From positions 98,588 through 162,587 of the forward strand of contig NZ_SSXU01000009.1 in NCBI RefSeq assembly GCF_009469605.1: a stretch of DNA of 64,000 nucleotides, written 5' to 3'. This stretch comes from Zoogloea sp. 1C4. Its GTDB lineage: Bacteria > Pseudomonadota > Gammaproteobacteria > Burkholderiales > Rhodocyclaceae. Under the pieces are notes generated by a model that was not told the origin of the DNA, made no database searches, and saw only the letters and a list, made by a program, of their open reading frames with translations. Of the stretch, positions 1 through 9,108 are shown one piece after another (the first letter of the stretch is position 1; every line of letters begins with the position of its first letter). The translations under genes were made by a program, and so were the position numbers.

Positions 1-1071
1 GACGCGGCCTGGGAGGCCGACTTGTTCGGGGCCAGGCGGCGGGCGCTGGAAGGCGCCAGCGCCCGCCTGCAGGCGACCGAAGCCGAGGCGCAGGGCGTAC
101 GCATGCGCATCGTGGCCGAGGTCGCGCGCACCTGGTTCACCGCCGTCGGCGCCCGCTACGAGTTGCACGCACAACAGGCCACACTGGATACGCTGCAGCA
201 GACCTTGGAATTGGTGCGCCTGCGGCATGCGCTGGGCGACGCGTCGGCCGCCGACGTGGAGGCGGCGTACGCCCAATGGACAGCAGTCAACGCGCTCATC
301 CCGGATATCCAGGCGCGTCAGCGCGCCGCGATACTCAGCCTGGGCGTGCTGCTGGGCGCGCCGCCGGAGCGGGAGCTGGCACTGCTGGATGGCCCCTTGA
401 CGCCGAGCACGCTGCGGGCGCTGCCGGTGGGCGAGCGCGCAGAGATGCTGCGCCGGCGCCCGGACGTGCTGGCTGCGGAACGTCGCCTGGCAGCGAGTTC
501 CGCCGACATCGGCGTGGCCACGGCCGAGTTGTTCCCCAAACTCTCCATCGGTGTCGGCGGCGGGTTCCAAGCGCTCAGTACGGGCGATTGGTTCGATGCA
601 TCCAGCTCGCGTTTTTCCATCCTGCCGCTGATTTCCTGGCGCCTGTTCGACGGCGGCCGTGTGCGCGCCGAAATTCGGGCACGCGAGGCGGCCGAGCGGC
701 AGGCCGCGCTGGCCTATGAGCAGGCGGTGCTGACGGCGCTGGGCGACGCCGAGCGCGCGCTGGGCGACTACCACGGCGGGCTAGACACGCTTGAGCGCCG
801 CGGTATGGCACTGGATGCCGCGCGCACCAGCTACGGCCACGCCAAGGCGCGCTATGCGGCAGGCGACATTGCGCTGGTCGAACTGCTGGCCGCCCAGCGC
901 AGCCTGCACGAAGCCGAAACCGCAGCCGCGCGCGCACATACCAACGCCGCCGTGCAACTGGTGGCGCTGTACAAGGCCCTTGGTGGCGGCTGGGACGTAT
1001 CCACGACGGCATCGACCGCAACCCATCCGCTGCGGGGCGCTGCCGCCCCCGTCGCGTTTTCAAGCCGTTGA
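1..1071 (+). CDS. Outer-membrane efflux channel lipoprotein, NodT/OprM type (5' end missing)
   Basis: This is the C-terminal part, about 356 residues, of an outer-membrane channel of a tripartite efflux pump; the open frame enters from the window edge. The first visible residues read WEADLFG, the conserved W-E-x-D-L-F-G stretch after the first helical repeat in NodT/OprM proteins. The rest shows the second OEP repeat: alanine-rich coiled-coil helices, then RRRPDVLAAERRLAA and a second beta segment ending LLSWRLFDGGR-like. In this family the trimer forms the beta-barrel and periplasmic tunnel that joins an inner-membrane RND or MFS pump through a membrane-fusion protein. The pump genes would lie upstream, outside the window, so the substrate cannot be named. 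Family assignment is firm. Confidence 0.9.
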   Translation, partial: DAAWEADLFGARRRALEGASARLQATEAEAQGVRMRIVAEVARTWFTAVGARYELHAQQATLDTLQQTLELVRLRHALGDASAADVEAAYAQWTAVNALIPDIQARQRAAILSLGVLLGAPPERELALLDGPLTPSTLRALPVGERAEMLRRRPDVLAAERRLAASSADIGVATAELFPKLSIGVGGGFQALSTGDWFDASSSRFSILPLISWRLFDGGRVRAEIRAREAAERQAALAYEQAVLTALGDAERALGDYHGGLDTLERRGMALDAARTSYGHAKARYAAGDIALVELLAAQRSLHEAETAAARAHTNAAVQLVALYKALGGGWDVSTTASTATHPLRGAAAPVAFSSR

Positions 1072-1091
1072 CTCAACACAAGGAGACCGTC

Positions 1092-1301
1092 ATGCAAATC
1101 AACGTTGGAAGTCTCGACCGCATTGTCCGCATCGTCGTCGGACTGGTTCTGCTCAGCCTCCCGCTGTGGCTGGATTCATCCTGGCGTTGGCTGGGACTCA
1201 TTGGATTCATGCCGCTCATCACCGGCCTGGCTGGCCGCTGTCCGGGCTACCGTCTGCTTGGCCTGAGCACTTGCCCGATACAAAAGAAAAAACCGGAGTG
1301 A
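1092..1301 (+). CDS. Small DUF2892 (YgaP-type) inner-membrane protein
   Basis: A 69-residue protein that starts MQINVGSLDR. It has the DUF2892 layout: a short N-terminal stretch with an RIVRIVVG helix, a hydrophobic segment (about residues 15-30), a W-L-G-L-I-G turn, a second hydrophobic segment, and the typical C-terminal C-P-x-Y-x-L-x-x-x-x-C-P pattern (cysteines near residues 49 and 60). The ATG at 1092 is chosen because an AAGGAGA ribosome site lies just upstream. The family is often found as a rhodanese-linked or free-standing membrane anchor in sulfur, redox and metal-stress loci. Its biochemical role is not established. It sits 20 bp after the efflux channel gene and 7 bp before the metallo-beta-lactamase gene, so it is probably in the same operon. 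Confidence 0.8.
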   Translation: MQINVGSLDRIVRIVVGLVLLSLPLWLDSSWRWLGLIGFMPLITGLAGRCPGYRLLGLSTCPIQKKKPE

Positions 1302-1308
1302 GCATCCC

Positions 1309-2718
1309 ATGAAACTGCATTTTCTGGGCGCTGCGCGCGAAGTCACCGGGTCGTGTTTCTTGGTGGAAGCGCTCAACGTACGCTTCCTGGTGGATTGTGG
1401 CATGGTTCAGGGCGGCCGCACGGCGGCGGCGCGCAACCATGAGCCATTCCCGTTCGACCCGGCGTCGATTGATTTCGTGCTCCTGACCCATGCCCATATC
1501 GACCATAGTGGGCTATTGCCCAAACTCACGCGCGCCGGGTTCAAGGGGGCCATCTACGCCACTCCCGCCACGGTTGATCTGCTGGGCGTGATGCTGCCCG
1601 ACAGTGCCCACATCCAGGAGAGCGATGCAAAACGCAATGCGCAGCGACTCCGCGGAAAGGACGCACTGCCGCCGCTGTATACGCTGCAGGATGCCAGCGA
1701 CTGCTTGCAGCAGGTGCGAGGCATCGAATACGACCGGGAGTTCGCGCCCCGCGTCGGGGTGCGCGCCCGATTCCGCGATGCCGGGCACATTCTTGGGTCG
1801 GCCATCATCGAGGTCTGGGTCACCGAACATGGCGACCCGACAAAGCTCGTTTTCAGTGGCGACCTCGGCCAGCCGGGGCGCCCGATACTGCGCGACCCGA
1901 CAACCATCGAGGACGCCGACATCCTCGTCATCGAGTCCACCTACGGCAACCGCCAGCACAAGGATTTCTCGGCGACCGAAGAGGAAATGATCGGCATCGT
2001 CGAAAAGACATTGTTCGAACGCGGCGGCAATGTCATCGTGCCGGCCTTCGCGGTCGGCCGAACCCAGGAAATCCTTTATCACCTGCACCGACTCACCTGC
2101 GAGGGGCGGCTGCGGCAACCGAAGGTATTTGTCGATTCGCCGATGGCCACGCAGGCCACGCGCATCACGCGCGAGCATCTCGAATTGTTCGACGAACAGG
2201 CGAAGCGGTTGGCCGGCTGGCACGCGCGCGGCGAGAACCTCCCATACCTGAGTTTCACAGCGAGCGCTGAGGAGTCCATGGCGCTGAACCGGATCCGCTC
2301 CGGAGCCATCATCATTTCTGCCAGCGGCATGTGCGATGCGGGACGCATCCGGCACCACCTGCGGCACAACTTGCCACGCCGCGAATGCAGCATCTTGTTT
2401 CCCGGTTTCCAGGCGCAGGGGACGCTTGGCCGGCGCCTGATCGAGGGGGCCGAACGCGTGCGCATCTTCGGTGAGGACATTCCGGTACGTGCTGCGATCC
2501 ACAGCGTGGATGGCCTCTCGGCGCATGCCGACCAAAAGGCGTTGCTGGATTGGGCTCGGGGTTTTATTCACCCCCCGGCGCAAACCTTCGTGGTGCATGG
2601 GGAACTGTCCGCCGCCCAGACCTTCGCCGAACTCTTGCAACGGCAACTCGGCTGGCAGGTCACGGTGCCCGAGCATGGTCATGCGCTGCGCTGGCCGGAC
2701 TTTCTGGCGCACGAGTGA
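1309..2718 (+). CDS. Metallo-beta-lactamase / beta-CASP RNA-nuclease-like protein
   Basis: A 469-residue protein of the MBL-fold beta-CASP group (archaeal CPSF / YSH1-like and bacterial relatives). It begins KLHFLGAAREVTGSC, and motif 2 HAHIDH is at residues 61-66, which would bind two zinc ions. It continues with a DAGHILGSA motif, a FSGDLG motif, an ESTYGNR motif and a C-terminal SVDGLSAHADQ motif, so all metal-binding and beta-CASP signatures are present. Members act as endo- or exoribonucleases. The bacterial proteins of this length are little studied, so an RNA substrate is inferred. The stop codon overlaps the ATG of the next gene (ATGA), which points to translational coupling. Confidence 0.9.
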   Translation: MKLHFLGAAREVTGSCFLVEALNVRFLVDCGMVQGGRTAAARNHEPFPFDPASIDFVLLTHAHIDHSGLLPKLTRAGFKGAIYATPATVDLLGVMLPDSAHIQESDAKRNAQRLRGKDALPPLYTLQDASDCLQQVRGIEYDREFAPRVGVRARFRDAGHILGSAIIEVWVTEHGDPTKLVFSGDLGQPGRPILRDPTTIEDADILVIESTYGNRQHKDFSATEEEMIGIVEKTLFERGGNVIVPAFAVGRTQEILYHLHRLTCEGRLRQPKVFVDSPMATQATRITREHLELFDEQAKRLAGWHARGENLPYLSFTASAEESMALNRIRSGAIIISASGMCDAGRIRHHLRHNLPRRECSILFPGFQAQGTLGRRLIEGAERVRIFGEDIPVRAAIHSVDGLSAHADQKALLDWARGFIHPPAQTFVVHGELSAAQTFAELLQRQLGWQVTVPEHGHALRWPDFLAHE

Positions 2719-3584
2719 TGAAGCCCGCCGAAGATCTCGATGAACGCCTGCGCGCCATCCGCGAGTCGCCAACGTACCGTCTTGCGTACGAAGACATCGA
2801 GCTGCTTGGCCAGGAAGAACTGCGGCCGCTGCGACTGCAGCTCGAACTGCTCAAGCCTGACCGCATCCTGCACGAGCAAGGCATTCGCTCGACGGTAGTG
2901 GTCTTCGGCAGCGCACGCGTGAGCGATGCCGAGACGGCAGAAGCCCGTCTTGGCGCGCTGGAGCGTCAGGCGCGCGTCACTCCGGAGGATGTCGGGCTGA
3001 GGCAAGAGCTTGCCCGAGCCAATCGCCGGGTCGAACAGGCACGCCACTACGAGCAAGCGCGGCGTTTCTCGGGCCTTATTTCGGCGCGTTTCCAGCAGCA
3101 AAACCGCCGTGATTTCGTCGTCGTCACCGGGGGTGGGCCCGGCATCATGGAGGCCGCCAACCGCGGTGCTTTCGAGGTCGGCGCACGTTCGATTGGCCTC
3201 AACATCACGCTGCCCCACGAACAGGCACCCAACCCCTACATGTGCCCAAATTTGGCGTTCCGATTCCACTATTTTGCGCTGCGCAAGATGCACTTCTTGT
3301 TGCACGCCAAGGGCTTGGTGGCCTTCCCCGGTGGCTATGGAACGCTCGATGAGCTGTTCGAGGTGCTCACCTTGATCCAGACCGAAAAGATGCAGCGTAT
3401 TCCGGTGGTGCTGGTCGGCCGTGCATTCTGGCGTCGCGTAGTTGATTTCGATCTTCTGCTCGACGAAGGCTATGTCTCTTCATCCGATCTCGACTTGTTC
3501 ACCTGCGTAGACGAAGCCGAGGAAATCGTTAGTGCCCTCGAACGCTTTTACGTCAACAGGGCAGCAGGCGATGGGGCGACATGA
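2718..3584 (+). CDS. LOG-family (TIGR00730-like) nucleotide-processing protein
   Basis: A 288-residue protein; the ATG at 2718 overlaps the stop of the preceding gene. The second half is a Rossmann-like LOG domain: VVFGSARV near residue 60, VVTGGGPGIMEAANRGA and then the signature PGGYGTLDELFE (P204-G-G-Y-G-T209). LOG proteins release free cytokinin bases from nucleotides or hydrolyse AMP or related nucleoside monophosphates. The first ~50 residues and a charged insertion (about 75-130) make this one longer than the ~190-residue plant-type enzymes, which fits the larger bacterial TIGR00730 subgroup. Substrate is not predictable. It appears to form one operon with the metallo-beta-lactamase gene and the LpxR-like gene. 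Confidence 0.85.
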   Translation: MKPAEDLDERLRAIRESPTYRLAYEDIELLGQEELRPLRLQLELLKPDRILHEQGIRSTVVVFGSARVSDAETAEARLGALERQARVTPEDVGLRQELARANRRVEQARHYEQARRFSGLISARFQQQNRRDFVVVTGGGPGIMEAANRGAFEVGARSIGLNITLPHEQAPNPYMCPNLAFRFHYFALRKMHFLLHAKGLVAFPGGYGTLDELFEVLTLIQTEKMQRIPVVLVGRAFWRRVVDFDLLLDEGYVSSSDLDLFTCVDEAEEIVSALERFYVNRAAGDGAT

Positions 3585-4780
3585 TCGGCGTCGACGGGTA
3601 TTGCCGGAGCCTGTGCGGCACCAAGGTGCAGCAGTCGATGCAGTGCGCCACCTTGTTGATTGCCTGTGCATTGTTCAGCCCGATTTCTGCTTTCGGTTCC
3701 GACTTCTCGCTCTCTGCAAATCCTACCTCCTGCTCGCCAGGGCAATCCCTGCGCTTGCGGGGCGGCACCCTGCGTCTGGAGAACGATTTGTTCACCGGCT
3801 CCGATCGCAACTACACCAACGGTGTCGCGCTAACAGCAGTCTCACGCGATCTGCAAGGCGGGCTCCGTCCGGAGTGCCTGCCCCAGCCGATTGGTTTGTA
3901 TGCCCGCTTCATCGGCTGGGCTGATCCAGGCTTCTGGCACGACGCCGGCGCCCACTCGTCGTCGCAAAACCTCGTTGTGCGCTTTGGCCAAGCCATGTAC
4001 ACGCCTGAGAACAAGACGCGCACCGATGTGATTCCAGATGACCGACCGTACGCTGGTTTGCTCTACCTGGGTTTGGCGTGGAATCGCCGCATCCACCCAC
4101 AAGCCGCCAGCTACGAAATGCTTGACGTGCGTGAGCTGACCCTGGGCGTGATCGGCCCCTGGTCGCTGGCCGAGCAATCTCAGGATCTGGTGCATCGGGC
4201 ACGCGGCATTGAGCGCTTTCGCGGCTGGGACAACCAGTTGCGCAACGAGCCGACATTTCAGATGGCCATGGAACGCAAGTTCAAGCCGTACACGGAGGGT
4301 GCGGTCCGCCCTGGATGGGGCAGCGACGTGATCGGCAGTTATGCCCTGCGGGTCGGAAACATTGAAACCGCCGCCAGTACCGGCGTGGAGTTTCGCGCGG
4401 GCTGGAACATACCGAACGACTTCGGCAGCTATCCGATCCGCCCTGGCGCGGAGAACCGCCCGCCCTCTGGTGTTGCCGATCTGCGCACGACAACGCCGCA
4501 ATCGGTCCTGGCGCCCAAACCTGGGGCACATGTCTTCCTGAACCTGGAGGGTAAAGCCGTCGCCTGGGACTTCTCACTCGACGGAAACATGTTCCGGAAT
4601 AGCCACCATGTCAGCCGGCGGCCTTGGGTCGCGCAAGCAGCTCTCGGCATCAGCAGCCAATGGATCGTTGCTGGACGTGGCGTGCGGCTTGCCGTGATGC
4701 GCGTTTGGAGAACCCGCGAGTTCGACCAGCAGGCGGGCTATCACGCATTCGGATCGATCGCGCTGAGCTTGGAATTTTGA
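3581..4780 (+). CDS. LpxR-like lipid A deacylase family (DUF2219) outer-membrane protein
   Basis: A 399-residue protein whose ATG overlaps the stop of the LOG gene. A hydrophobic stretch at about residues 20-42 (MQCATLLIACALFSPISAFGS) looks like a signal peptide, so the ATG at 3638 is an alternative start. The mature part begins with LRLENDLFTGSDRNYTNGV, the N-terminal signature of DUF2219/LpxR, followed by DDRPYAGLLYLG and PGWGSDVIG. Alternating hydrophobic strands and a C-terminal aromatic residue (LSLEF) fit a 12-stranded outer-membrane barrel. Salmonella LpxR removes the 3'-acyloxyacyl group of lipid A in the outer leaflet. The same activity here is inferred from family membership only. 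Confidence 0.8.
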   Translation: MIGVDGYCRSLCGTKVQQSMQCATLLIACALFSPISAFGSDFSLSANPTSCSPGQSLRLRGGTLRLENDLFTGSDRNYTNGVALTAVSRDLQGGLRPECLPQPIGLYARFIGWADPGFWHDAGAHSSSQNLVVRFGQAMYTPENKTRTDVIPDDRPYAGLLYLGLAWNRRIHPQAASYEMLDVRELTLGVIGPWSLAEQSQDLVHRARGIERFRGWDNQLRNEPTFQMAMERKFKPYTEGAVRPGWGSDVIGSYALRVGNIETAASTGVEFRAGWNIPNDFGSYPIRPGAENRPPSGVADLRTTTPQSVLAPKPGAHVFLNLEGKAVAWDFSLDGNMFRNSHHVSRRPWVAQAALGISSQWIVAGRGVRLAVMRVWRTREFDQQAGYHAFGSIALSLEF

Positions 4781-4828
4781 GGACACCTGCAACCATTCGT
4801 TAGACCCAAAGCATTCGTCACAACATCA

Positions 4829-5305
4829 ATGGAGAAATTCGTGAACCAGCCCTTGAAACCCAGATCGTTCTTCACAGTCTCGCTGTCCGTGCTCTTGGCA
4901 ACCTTCGCCACGGCACTCGGTGCGCAGTCCGTAGAGGCGGCAAAGCCAATGGCGCTTCGTACCATAATGGAAAGACTCGGGCGCGACATGCAAGTCGTCA
5001 CGGGCGCGATCTCCAAAGAAGACTGGCCACTGGTCGCCGAGCTAGCACCACGAATTGCCAAGCATGCCGAGCCGCCCATGTCGGAAAAGATGCGCATCCT
5101 TGCCTGGCTTGGGGCAGACGCTGGAAAGTTTCGGGGTCTTGATGGACAGGTTCATGACGCCGCGACCGCCATGGGCGAGGCTGCACAGCGGAATGACGGC
5201 CAAGCAGTCATCGCGGCTTTCTCCAAAACCCAGCAAAGCTGCCTAGCCTGCCACCAGAGTTACCGTCGCTCGTTCGTGGAAAAGTTCTATGGTGGAAGCC
5301 GCTAG
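4829..5305 (+). CDS. Cytochrome c'-type periplasmic monohaem protein
   Basis: A 158-residue exported protein. Residues ~1-36 form a signal peptide (positive start, hydrophobic FFTVSLSVLLATFATALGA). The mature part is a four-helix-bundle-like sequence that ends in one C-x-x-C-H haem site, CLACH (C138, C141, H142), about 15 residues from the C-terminus, as in cytochrome c' and c-556 proteins. Such proteins bind a single haem and are implicated in NO binding or electron transfer. The sixth-ligand residue cannot be judged. Upstream is a 48-bp gap from the LpxR-like gene; downstream the transcript runs towards the IS3 element. Confidence 0.8.
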   Translation: MEKFVNQPLKPRSFFTVSLSVLLATFATALGAQSVEAAKPMALRTIMERLGRDMQVVTGAISKEDWPLVAELAPRIAKHAEPPMSEKMRILAWLGADAGKFRGLDGQVHDAATAMGEAAQRNDGQAVIAAFSKTQQSCLACHQSYRRSFVEKFYGGSR

Positions 5306-5400
5306 CAAGGGATGGCTACACCTGTTGACGGAAGACTAGCTTCTGTCCAATCAATATACTGGAGTTGACCCACTTCCGTGGACGTGTATTGGTTTGATTC

Positions 5401-6330
5401 TCAAACCGTTTCGGGTGTTGTCTGGACATGCACGACGGCATCTTCAACAACATCAAACAGCGCTTCGTTGCTCCTTTCAAAGTTCAGGGGTGAGAGGTAG
5501 CCCAGACCGCTGTGCCGGCGCCGGGGGTTGTACCAGCCTTCAATCCAGGTGAAGACTGCCATGCGGGCCTGTGCTTTGCTCTGGAAGGTGCTGCGCTCGA
5601 TGAGTTCGCCTTCCAGGCTGGCAAAGAAGCTCTCGGCCATCGCGTTGTCGTAGGCATCGCCCACCGTTCCCATCGAGGGTCGCACCTGCATCTGCCGGCA
5701 GCGCTCGCCGAAGGCCACGCTCGTGTACTGGCTGCCCTGGTCCGAGTGGTGGATGACACTCTTGGGTTTGCGCTGCTCCAGGGCCATGTTCAACGCCGCG
5801 AGCACGAGGTCGGCGGTCATGCGCTCTCCCATGGCCCAGCCCACCACGCGCCGGCTCCAGACATCGATGACCACGGCCAGATAGAGGAAGCCCATCCAGG
5901 TGGGCACGTAGGTCATGTCCGCCACCCACAGCTGGTTCGGACCTGTGGCGTGGAAACGCCGGTTGACCAGGTCATGGGCCGGGGTCTGACGCTTGTCACG
6001 GCGGGTGGTGACGGTGAAGCCTCTGCGCTTGCTGATGCCGTGGATGCCGGCTTGCCGCATGAGACGAGCCACGCGCTGGCGGCTGATACACACGCCTTGC
6101 TCGATGAGCTCGGCACGCACCCGGGGCATGCCGTAGGACTCGTAGGAGTCCTGATGAATCTGGCGGATGCGCTCGGTCATCACCGCGTTGGCGATGCTGC
6201 CGCTGGGACGGGGCACGCTCTCGCCAGACATAGAACCCGCTGGCTGAGACACCAAGGACGCGGCACATGGTGCGCACGGATAAGTCGGCCTGGTTCGCCA
6301 TCACGAGTCCGAAGACTTCGTGGATGTCGC
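5401..6330 (-). pseudogene. IS3-family transposase OrfB (DDE integrase) with an internal frameshift
   Basis: The rve integrase domain is clear: ANQLWVADMTYVP carries the first Asp, VIDVWSRRVVGW follows, HHSDQGSQYTS carries the second Asp, and MAESFFASLEGELI carries the Glu. The C-terminal HSGLGYLSP tail is also present. The N-terminal part (MANQADLSVRTMCRVLGVSASGFYVWRERAPSQR in pieces) lies in another frame from the rest. The two frames switch near 6210, where one base too many is read through CAGCGGCAGC. This lies inside orfB, well past the normal orfA/orfB slippage point, so it is a lesion or a sequencing error, not programmed shifting. As written, OrfB would not be made full length. The start coordinate is approximate. 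Confidence 0.75.
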
Positions 6331-6624
6331 ATCGCTGCGACCGGCGAACCAGGCCGTAGCCTTTGCCAAGATGTCGCGCTCCGTCTGGACCTGGCGCAAC
6401 TGCCGGCGCAGCCGCACCAATTCTTCCCGCTCTGCGGTGGTCAGGCCTTCCTTGCCTGGTAAAGGCTTGCCGTCGTCGATGGCGGCCTGGCCGACCCAGT
6501 TGGTGATGGACTGGGCCGTGACACCGAACTCACGAGAGAGCTGCGAGGGTGAGCGCCCGGCTCGAACCAGCTCGACCATCTGCTGGCGGAATTCCGCCGG
6601 GTACGGCGGTCGTACTTTTGACAT
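6301..6624 (-). CDS. IS3-family transposase OrfA (HTH subunit)
   Basis: A 107-residue protein. MSKVRPPYPAEFRQQMV starts a helix-turn-helix of the HTH_Tnp_1 type (SPSQLSREFGVTAQSITNW), followed by a leucine-zipper-like coiled coil (LVRLRRQLRQVQTERDIL) and AKATAWFA, the usual OrfA end. It binds the terminal repeats and is normally joined to OrfB by a programmed -1 frameshift. The ATG at 6624 is chosen over the frame's first start because AAGGAG lies just upstream on the minus strand. Confidence 0.9.
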   Translation of the reverse strand: MSKVRPPYPAEFRQQMVELVRAGRSPSQLSREFGVTAQSITNWVGQAAIDDGKPLPGKEGLTTAEREELVRLRRQLRQVQTERDILAKATAWFAGRSDATSTKSSDS

Positions 6625-6739
6625 TTGCGACTCCTTGAACACAAAGAATGATGTGTCCACGGAACCGGGTCAACTCCAATACCTCGACGCGTTTCAGGTT
6701 CCCAGGAAGCCACCCGTGCAGCGATCACGGGTTCCTGCT

Positions 6740-7174
6740 TCACCCGCGGCAGCACTCGTTGGATCTGACGTGCATGACTCCCGTATGCATGTGGGTCACC
6801 AGCACCAGCGGATAACGCAGCACCTCGTCCAGTGAGATACGTTTGTGCTTGAGCAGCGGATGCCATGCCGGCGCCGCGACCATGAGGGGGGGCGCTCCAA
6901 AGCGCCTTAGCCACGATGTCGTCATCCACTTCACCAGACTGGGCCCTAGGTCATGCAGATCGCCATGCAGCCCCTTGATTTGCTGCGACAGTGACACCTC
7001 GAACAGGCGCAACTCGACGTCGGGCTCCTCCTGCCAGCTTAACGCCAGCAAGGTCGGCAAGCGCGACGGGGTGATGCCATCGGACAGCGTAATGCGTTGC
7101 TGACCGTGAAGGCCGTTGGCCGCTCCCCTCACGCTGTCGCGGGCTTGCTGCAAGGCAGTGAAGATGCGCGGCAC
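6740..7174 (-). pseudogene. Decayed LysR-type regulator (effector-domain remnant)
   Basis: About 145 codons resemble the middle of a LysR-type regulator and align with the intact LysR protein encoded at 7643-8554. Both share LPTLLALSWQEEPDVELRLFEV-like and HPLLKHKRISLDEVLRYPLVLV-like stretches. There is no N-terminal helix-turn-helix and no C-terminal end. Around 6880-6930 the expected DDDIVAKALWSAP segment appears in another frame, so at least two compensating frameshifts have occurred. The remnant is on the opposite strand from the intact paralogue and starts about 60 bp after the IS3 element. Confidence 0.7.
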
Positions 7175-7642
7175 ATGTTACAGGAATTGCTTGTCCGCCC
7201 GCGTCAGCCGCTTGCTGCGACTGCTCCGGCCGCAGTGCTTCAGCAGCGCGGTTACAGGTGGCGATCTCGAATTCGCCGAACATGCCCATCGACAGTTCAT
7301 CCGGCGCGATGCCCGCTGGCGCGAACTTCAGACGCTGCGCCGCCGCCCGTGTCGACAGACCAAATCGCTCGCCCTCGGGGAGTGACGTAAGACGCCGCGA
7401 CTGTCTTCCTCGGGTCGCTGCGGCCACAGAAGACTAGCCGAGGCGCGCTGGCGCGAGTGATCTAGCTAGCCATCCGCCATGACCGCCGCCCGCGTTCAAG
7501 CAGCGTTGCAATAACTCCGGACACCATTGCCCGCGTGCTGTGAGCCAGCGACGGCAGCCGCTGCAAGACATGCCGGCCTCGTCTCCGCACGCATGCGGCT
7601 CCCTACGATCATAAGGACTGGTCACGTCACGAGGGACTGCGC
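7175..7642. other. Intergenic stretch without a supported gene
   Basis: No frame here has a recognisable domain or a good ribosome site. A minus-strand frame (about 7427 to 7175) gives a 90-residue sequence with phrases such as GERFGLSTRAAAQRLKFAP and GMFGEFEIATCNRAAEAL. I cannot place it in a family. It may be another decayed fragment next to the broken LysR gene. Confidence 0.5.
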
Positions 7643-8554
7643 ATGAACTTACGTCATCTTCGCTGTTTCATTGCTGTAGCCGAGGAACTGCACTTCGGTC
7701 GAGCCGCTAGGCGGCTGCATATAGAACAATCTCCCCTATCACGCACGATCCGCAAGTTGGAGACAACTCTAGGCGTGACGTTGCTCAGTCGCACGCCGCG
7801 GGGCGCAACCCTGACTTGGGCAGGGCGAGTCTTCCTCGACGACGCCCGCCGCATCATGTTGAGCGTTGAGCAGGCAGTGGCCAGCGCGAAGGCTGCTGCC
7901 TCCGGTTCTCAGGGCATTTTGCGAATCGCGCTGTCGAGAGACATAGGACGGGCGAGGCTATCAGCACTGCTTGCACTGTGCCGCGAAGAGTCGCCGCAGG
8001 TAAACATCCGGCTCTCCGAAGTACCGCTGACCGAACTCGTGCAGGGGCTGAACGCAAATCTGTTCGACGCCGGCTTTGCAATGGTCAATGAAGTGGAGGA
8101 CGGGATCATTGCTGAGCCGCTGTGGGCCGACCCCTTGGTAGTGATCCTGCCCGCACGGCACCCGCTTGTAGCCTTCAAGGAAGTGCCGTTGCAGGAAGTG
8201 GTGAGCTATCCGCTGGTACTTTGTGATCCACGGGCATGCCAAGGTTGCGGTCGGCAGAGCGAACGACTGTTCCGCTCTGTCGATGTCCAACCGATCGTGG
8301 CTGAGTATGCCGCTTCTCACGGGCTGATGCTGACGTTGGTGGCCGCAGGGTACGGGCTAGGTTTTTCCACTGCCGCGCACTTGGCAACTTGCCAGCCGGC
8401 GGATGTTGTTGTCCGCCCGTTGGCCGGTCAGAGCGCATCGATAACCACCTATCTGTTACGAACCGAGGGTGGCATGACGGAGCCGTTGCAGCGGTTCATC
8501 GAACGCGCCGAACGTGTATGTCATCAGGACGCAAGCACATCACGCGCGATTTGA
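7643..8554 (+). CDS. LysR-type transcriptional regulator
   Basis: A 303-residue LysR protein. It starts MNLRHLRCFIAVAEELHFGRAARRL, the typical winged helix-turn-helix (residues ~3-60, with QSPLSRTIRKLE as recognition helix). A linker helix follows, then a two-lobed substrate-binding domain (about 90-290). Such proteins bind DNA as tetramers and respond to a small ligand. A CGAGGGA ribosome site precedes the ATG. Its target is unknown: the neighbours are a decayed paralogue on the other strand and, 555 bp downstream, an ICE gene. ICEclc uses a LysR-type regulator (TciR) elsewhere on the element, but nothing here shows that this gene has that role. Confidence 0.9.
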   Translation: MNLRHLRCFIAVAEELHFGRAARRLHIEQSPLSRTIRKLETTLGVTLLSRTPRGATLTWAGRVFLDDARRIMLSVEQAVASAKAAASGSQGILRIALSRDIGRARLSALLALCREESPQVNIRLSEVPLTELVQGLNANLFDAGFAMVNEVEDGIIAEPLWADPLVVILPARHPLVAFKEVPLQEVVSYPLVLCDPRACQGCGRQSERLFRSVDVQPIVAEYAASHGLMLTLVAAGYGLGFSTAAHLATCQPADVVVRPLAGQSASITTYLLRTEGGMTEPLQRFIERAERVCHQDASTSRAI

Positions 8555-9108
8555 CGCAGATCTATCGAAAGGTGCGCGGCTAGTTTTCTCGGATTGCGCG
8601 ATTCATCTTTGGTCTTGCGGCTGCCCCGATCTGCATGGCTCATGCGCTGTACTGATTCCAGTTTCGACGCAATTGCTGCGCCCTTCCGTACTCCGGCACT
8701 CGCCTGCGGGCTCGCCGCCGCGGTCATTTCACTGACGCGGAACGCATGAGCTTTTGCTGGTTGCAAACCGGCTCATCCTGTTGACGCATTGGCACTTTAC
8801 GCCGTTGGAATTCCTACGGAAAACTTTGGCCAGGTTTCGGGTAAAGCGCGGCACCCATGCTTGACTCCAGGGGAGCGCGACCACCAAGCCGCGTGCCGGT
8901 CCAAAGGCAAAGCGCCCGCATCATGGTTGAGGAGTTTCAAGCGTAGCAAGATGTAGTTCGCCCTTAGCCGGCCGTCAGCGCCGATGCAACGCTTCCTTCC
9001 ACGATCCCGGCCGGTCCTGCGCTTCATCCGGATTTCTGGGCAATCGCCTCGCCCACTTGGGCGGTGCGCGTCTGCCAGAGTTCGATCCGACGATGGGACG
9101 CACGCGAC
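8555..9108. other. 550-bp gap between LysR and the ICE block, no gene supported
   Basis: Both strands were read. The frames present are arginine- and alanine-rich shadows of GC-rich DNA without starts, ribosome sites or motifs. The gap is a candidate place for the end of the ICE core or for promoters. I found no tRNA-like 3' end or recognisable att repeat in it. Confidence 0.4.

Larger units (their letters stand above)
5360..6678 (-). mobile_element. IS3-family insertion sequence with 24-bp inverted repeats and ATAC target duplication
   Basis: A 1319-bp element. Its ends are imperfect 24-bp inverted repeats (5360-5383 and 6655-6678, 22 of 24 matching, both starting TGGAGTTGACCC-like). They are flanked by identical 4-bp sequences ATAC at 5356-5359 and 6679-6682, the expected target-site duplication for IS3. 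Inside are orfA and orfB on the minus strand. The clean duplication means insertion was one event with no later rearrangement. The element separates the cytochrome gene from a decayed LysR gene. Confidence 0.95.

Noticed and set aside
7175..9108. ICE attachment site (tRNA-Gly type att repeat)
   Set aside because: No sequence resembling a tRNA 3' end was found, so the ICE end is not called.
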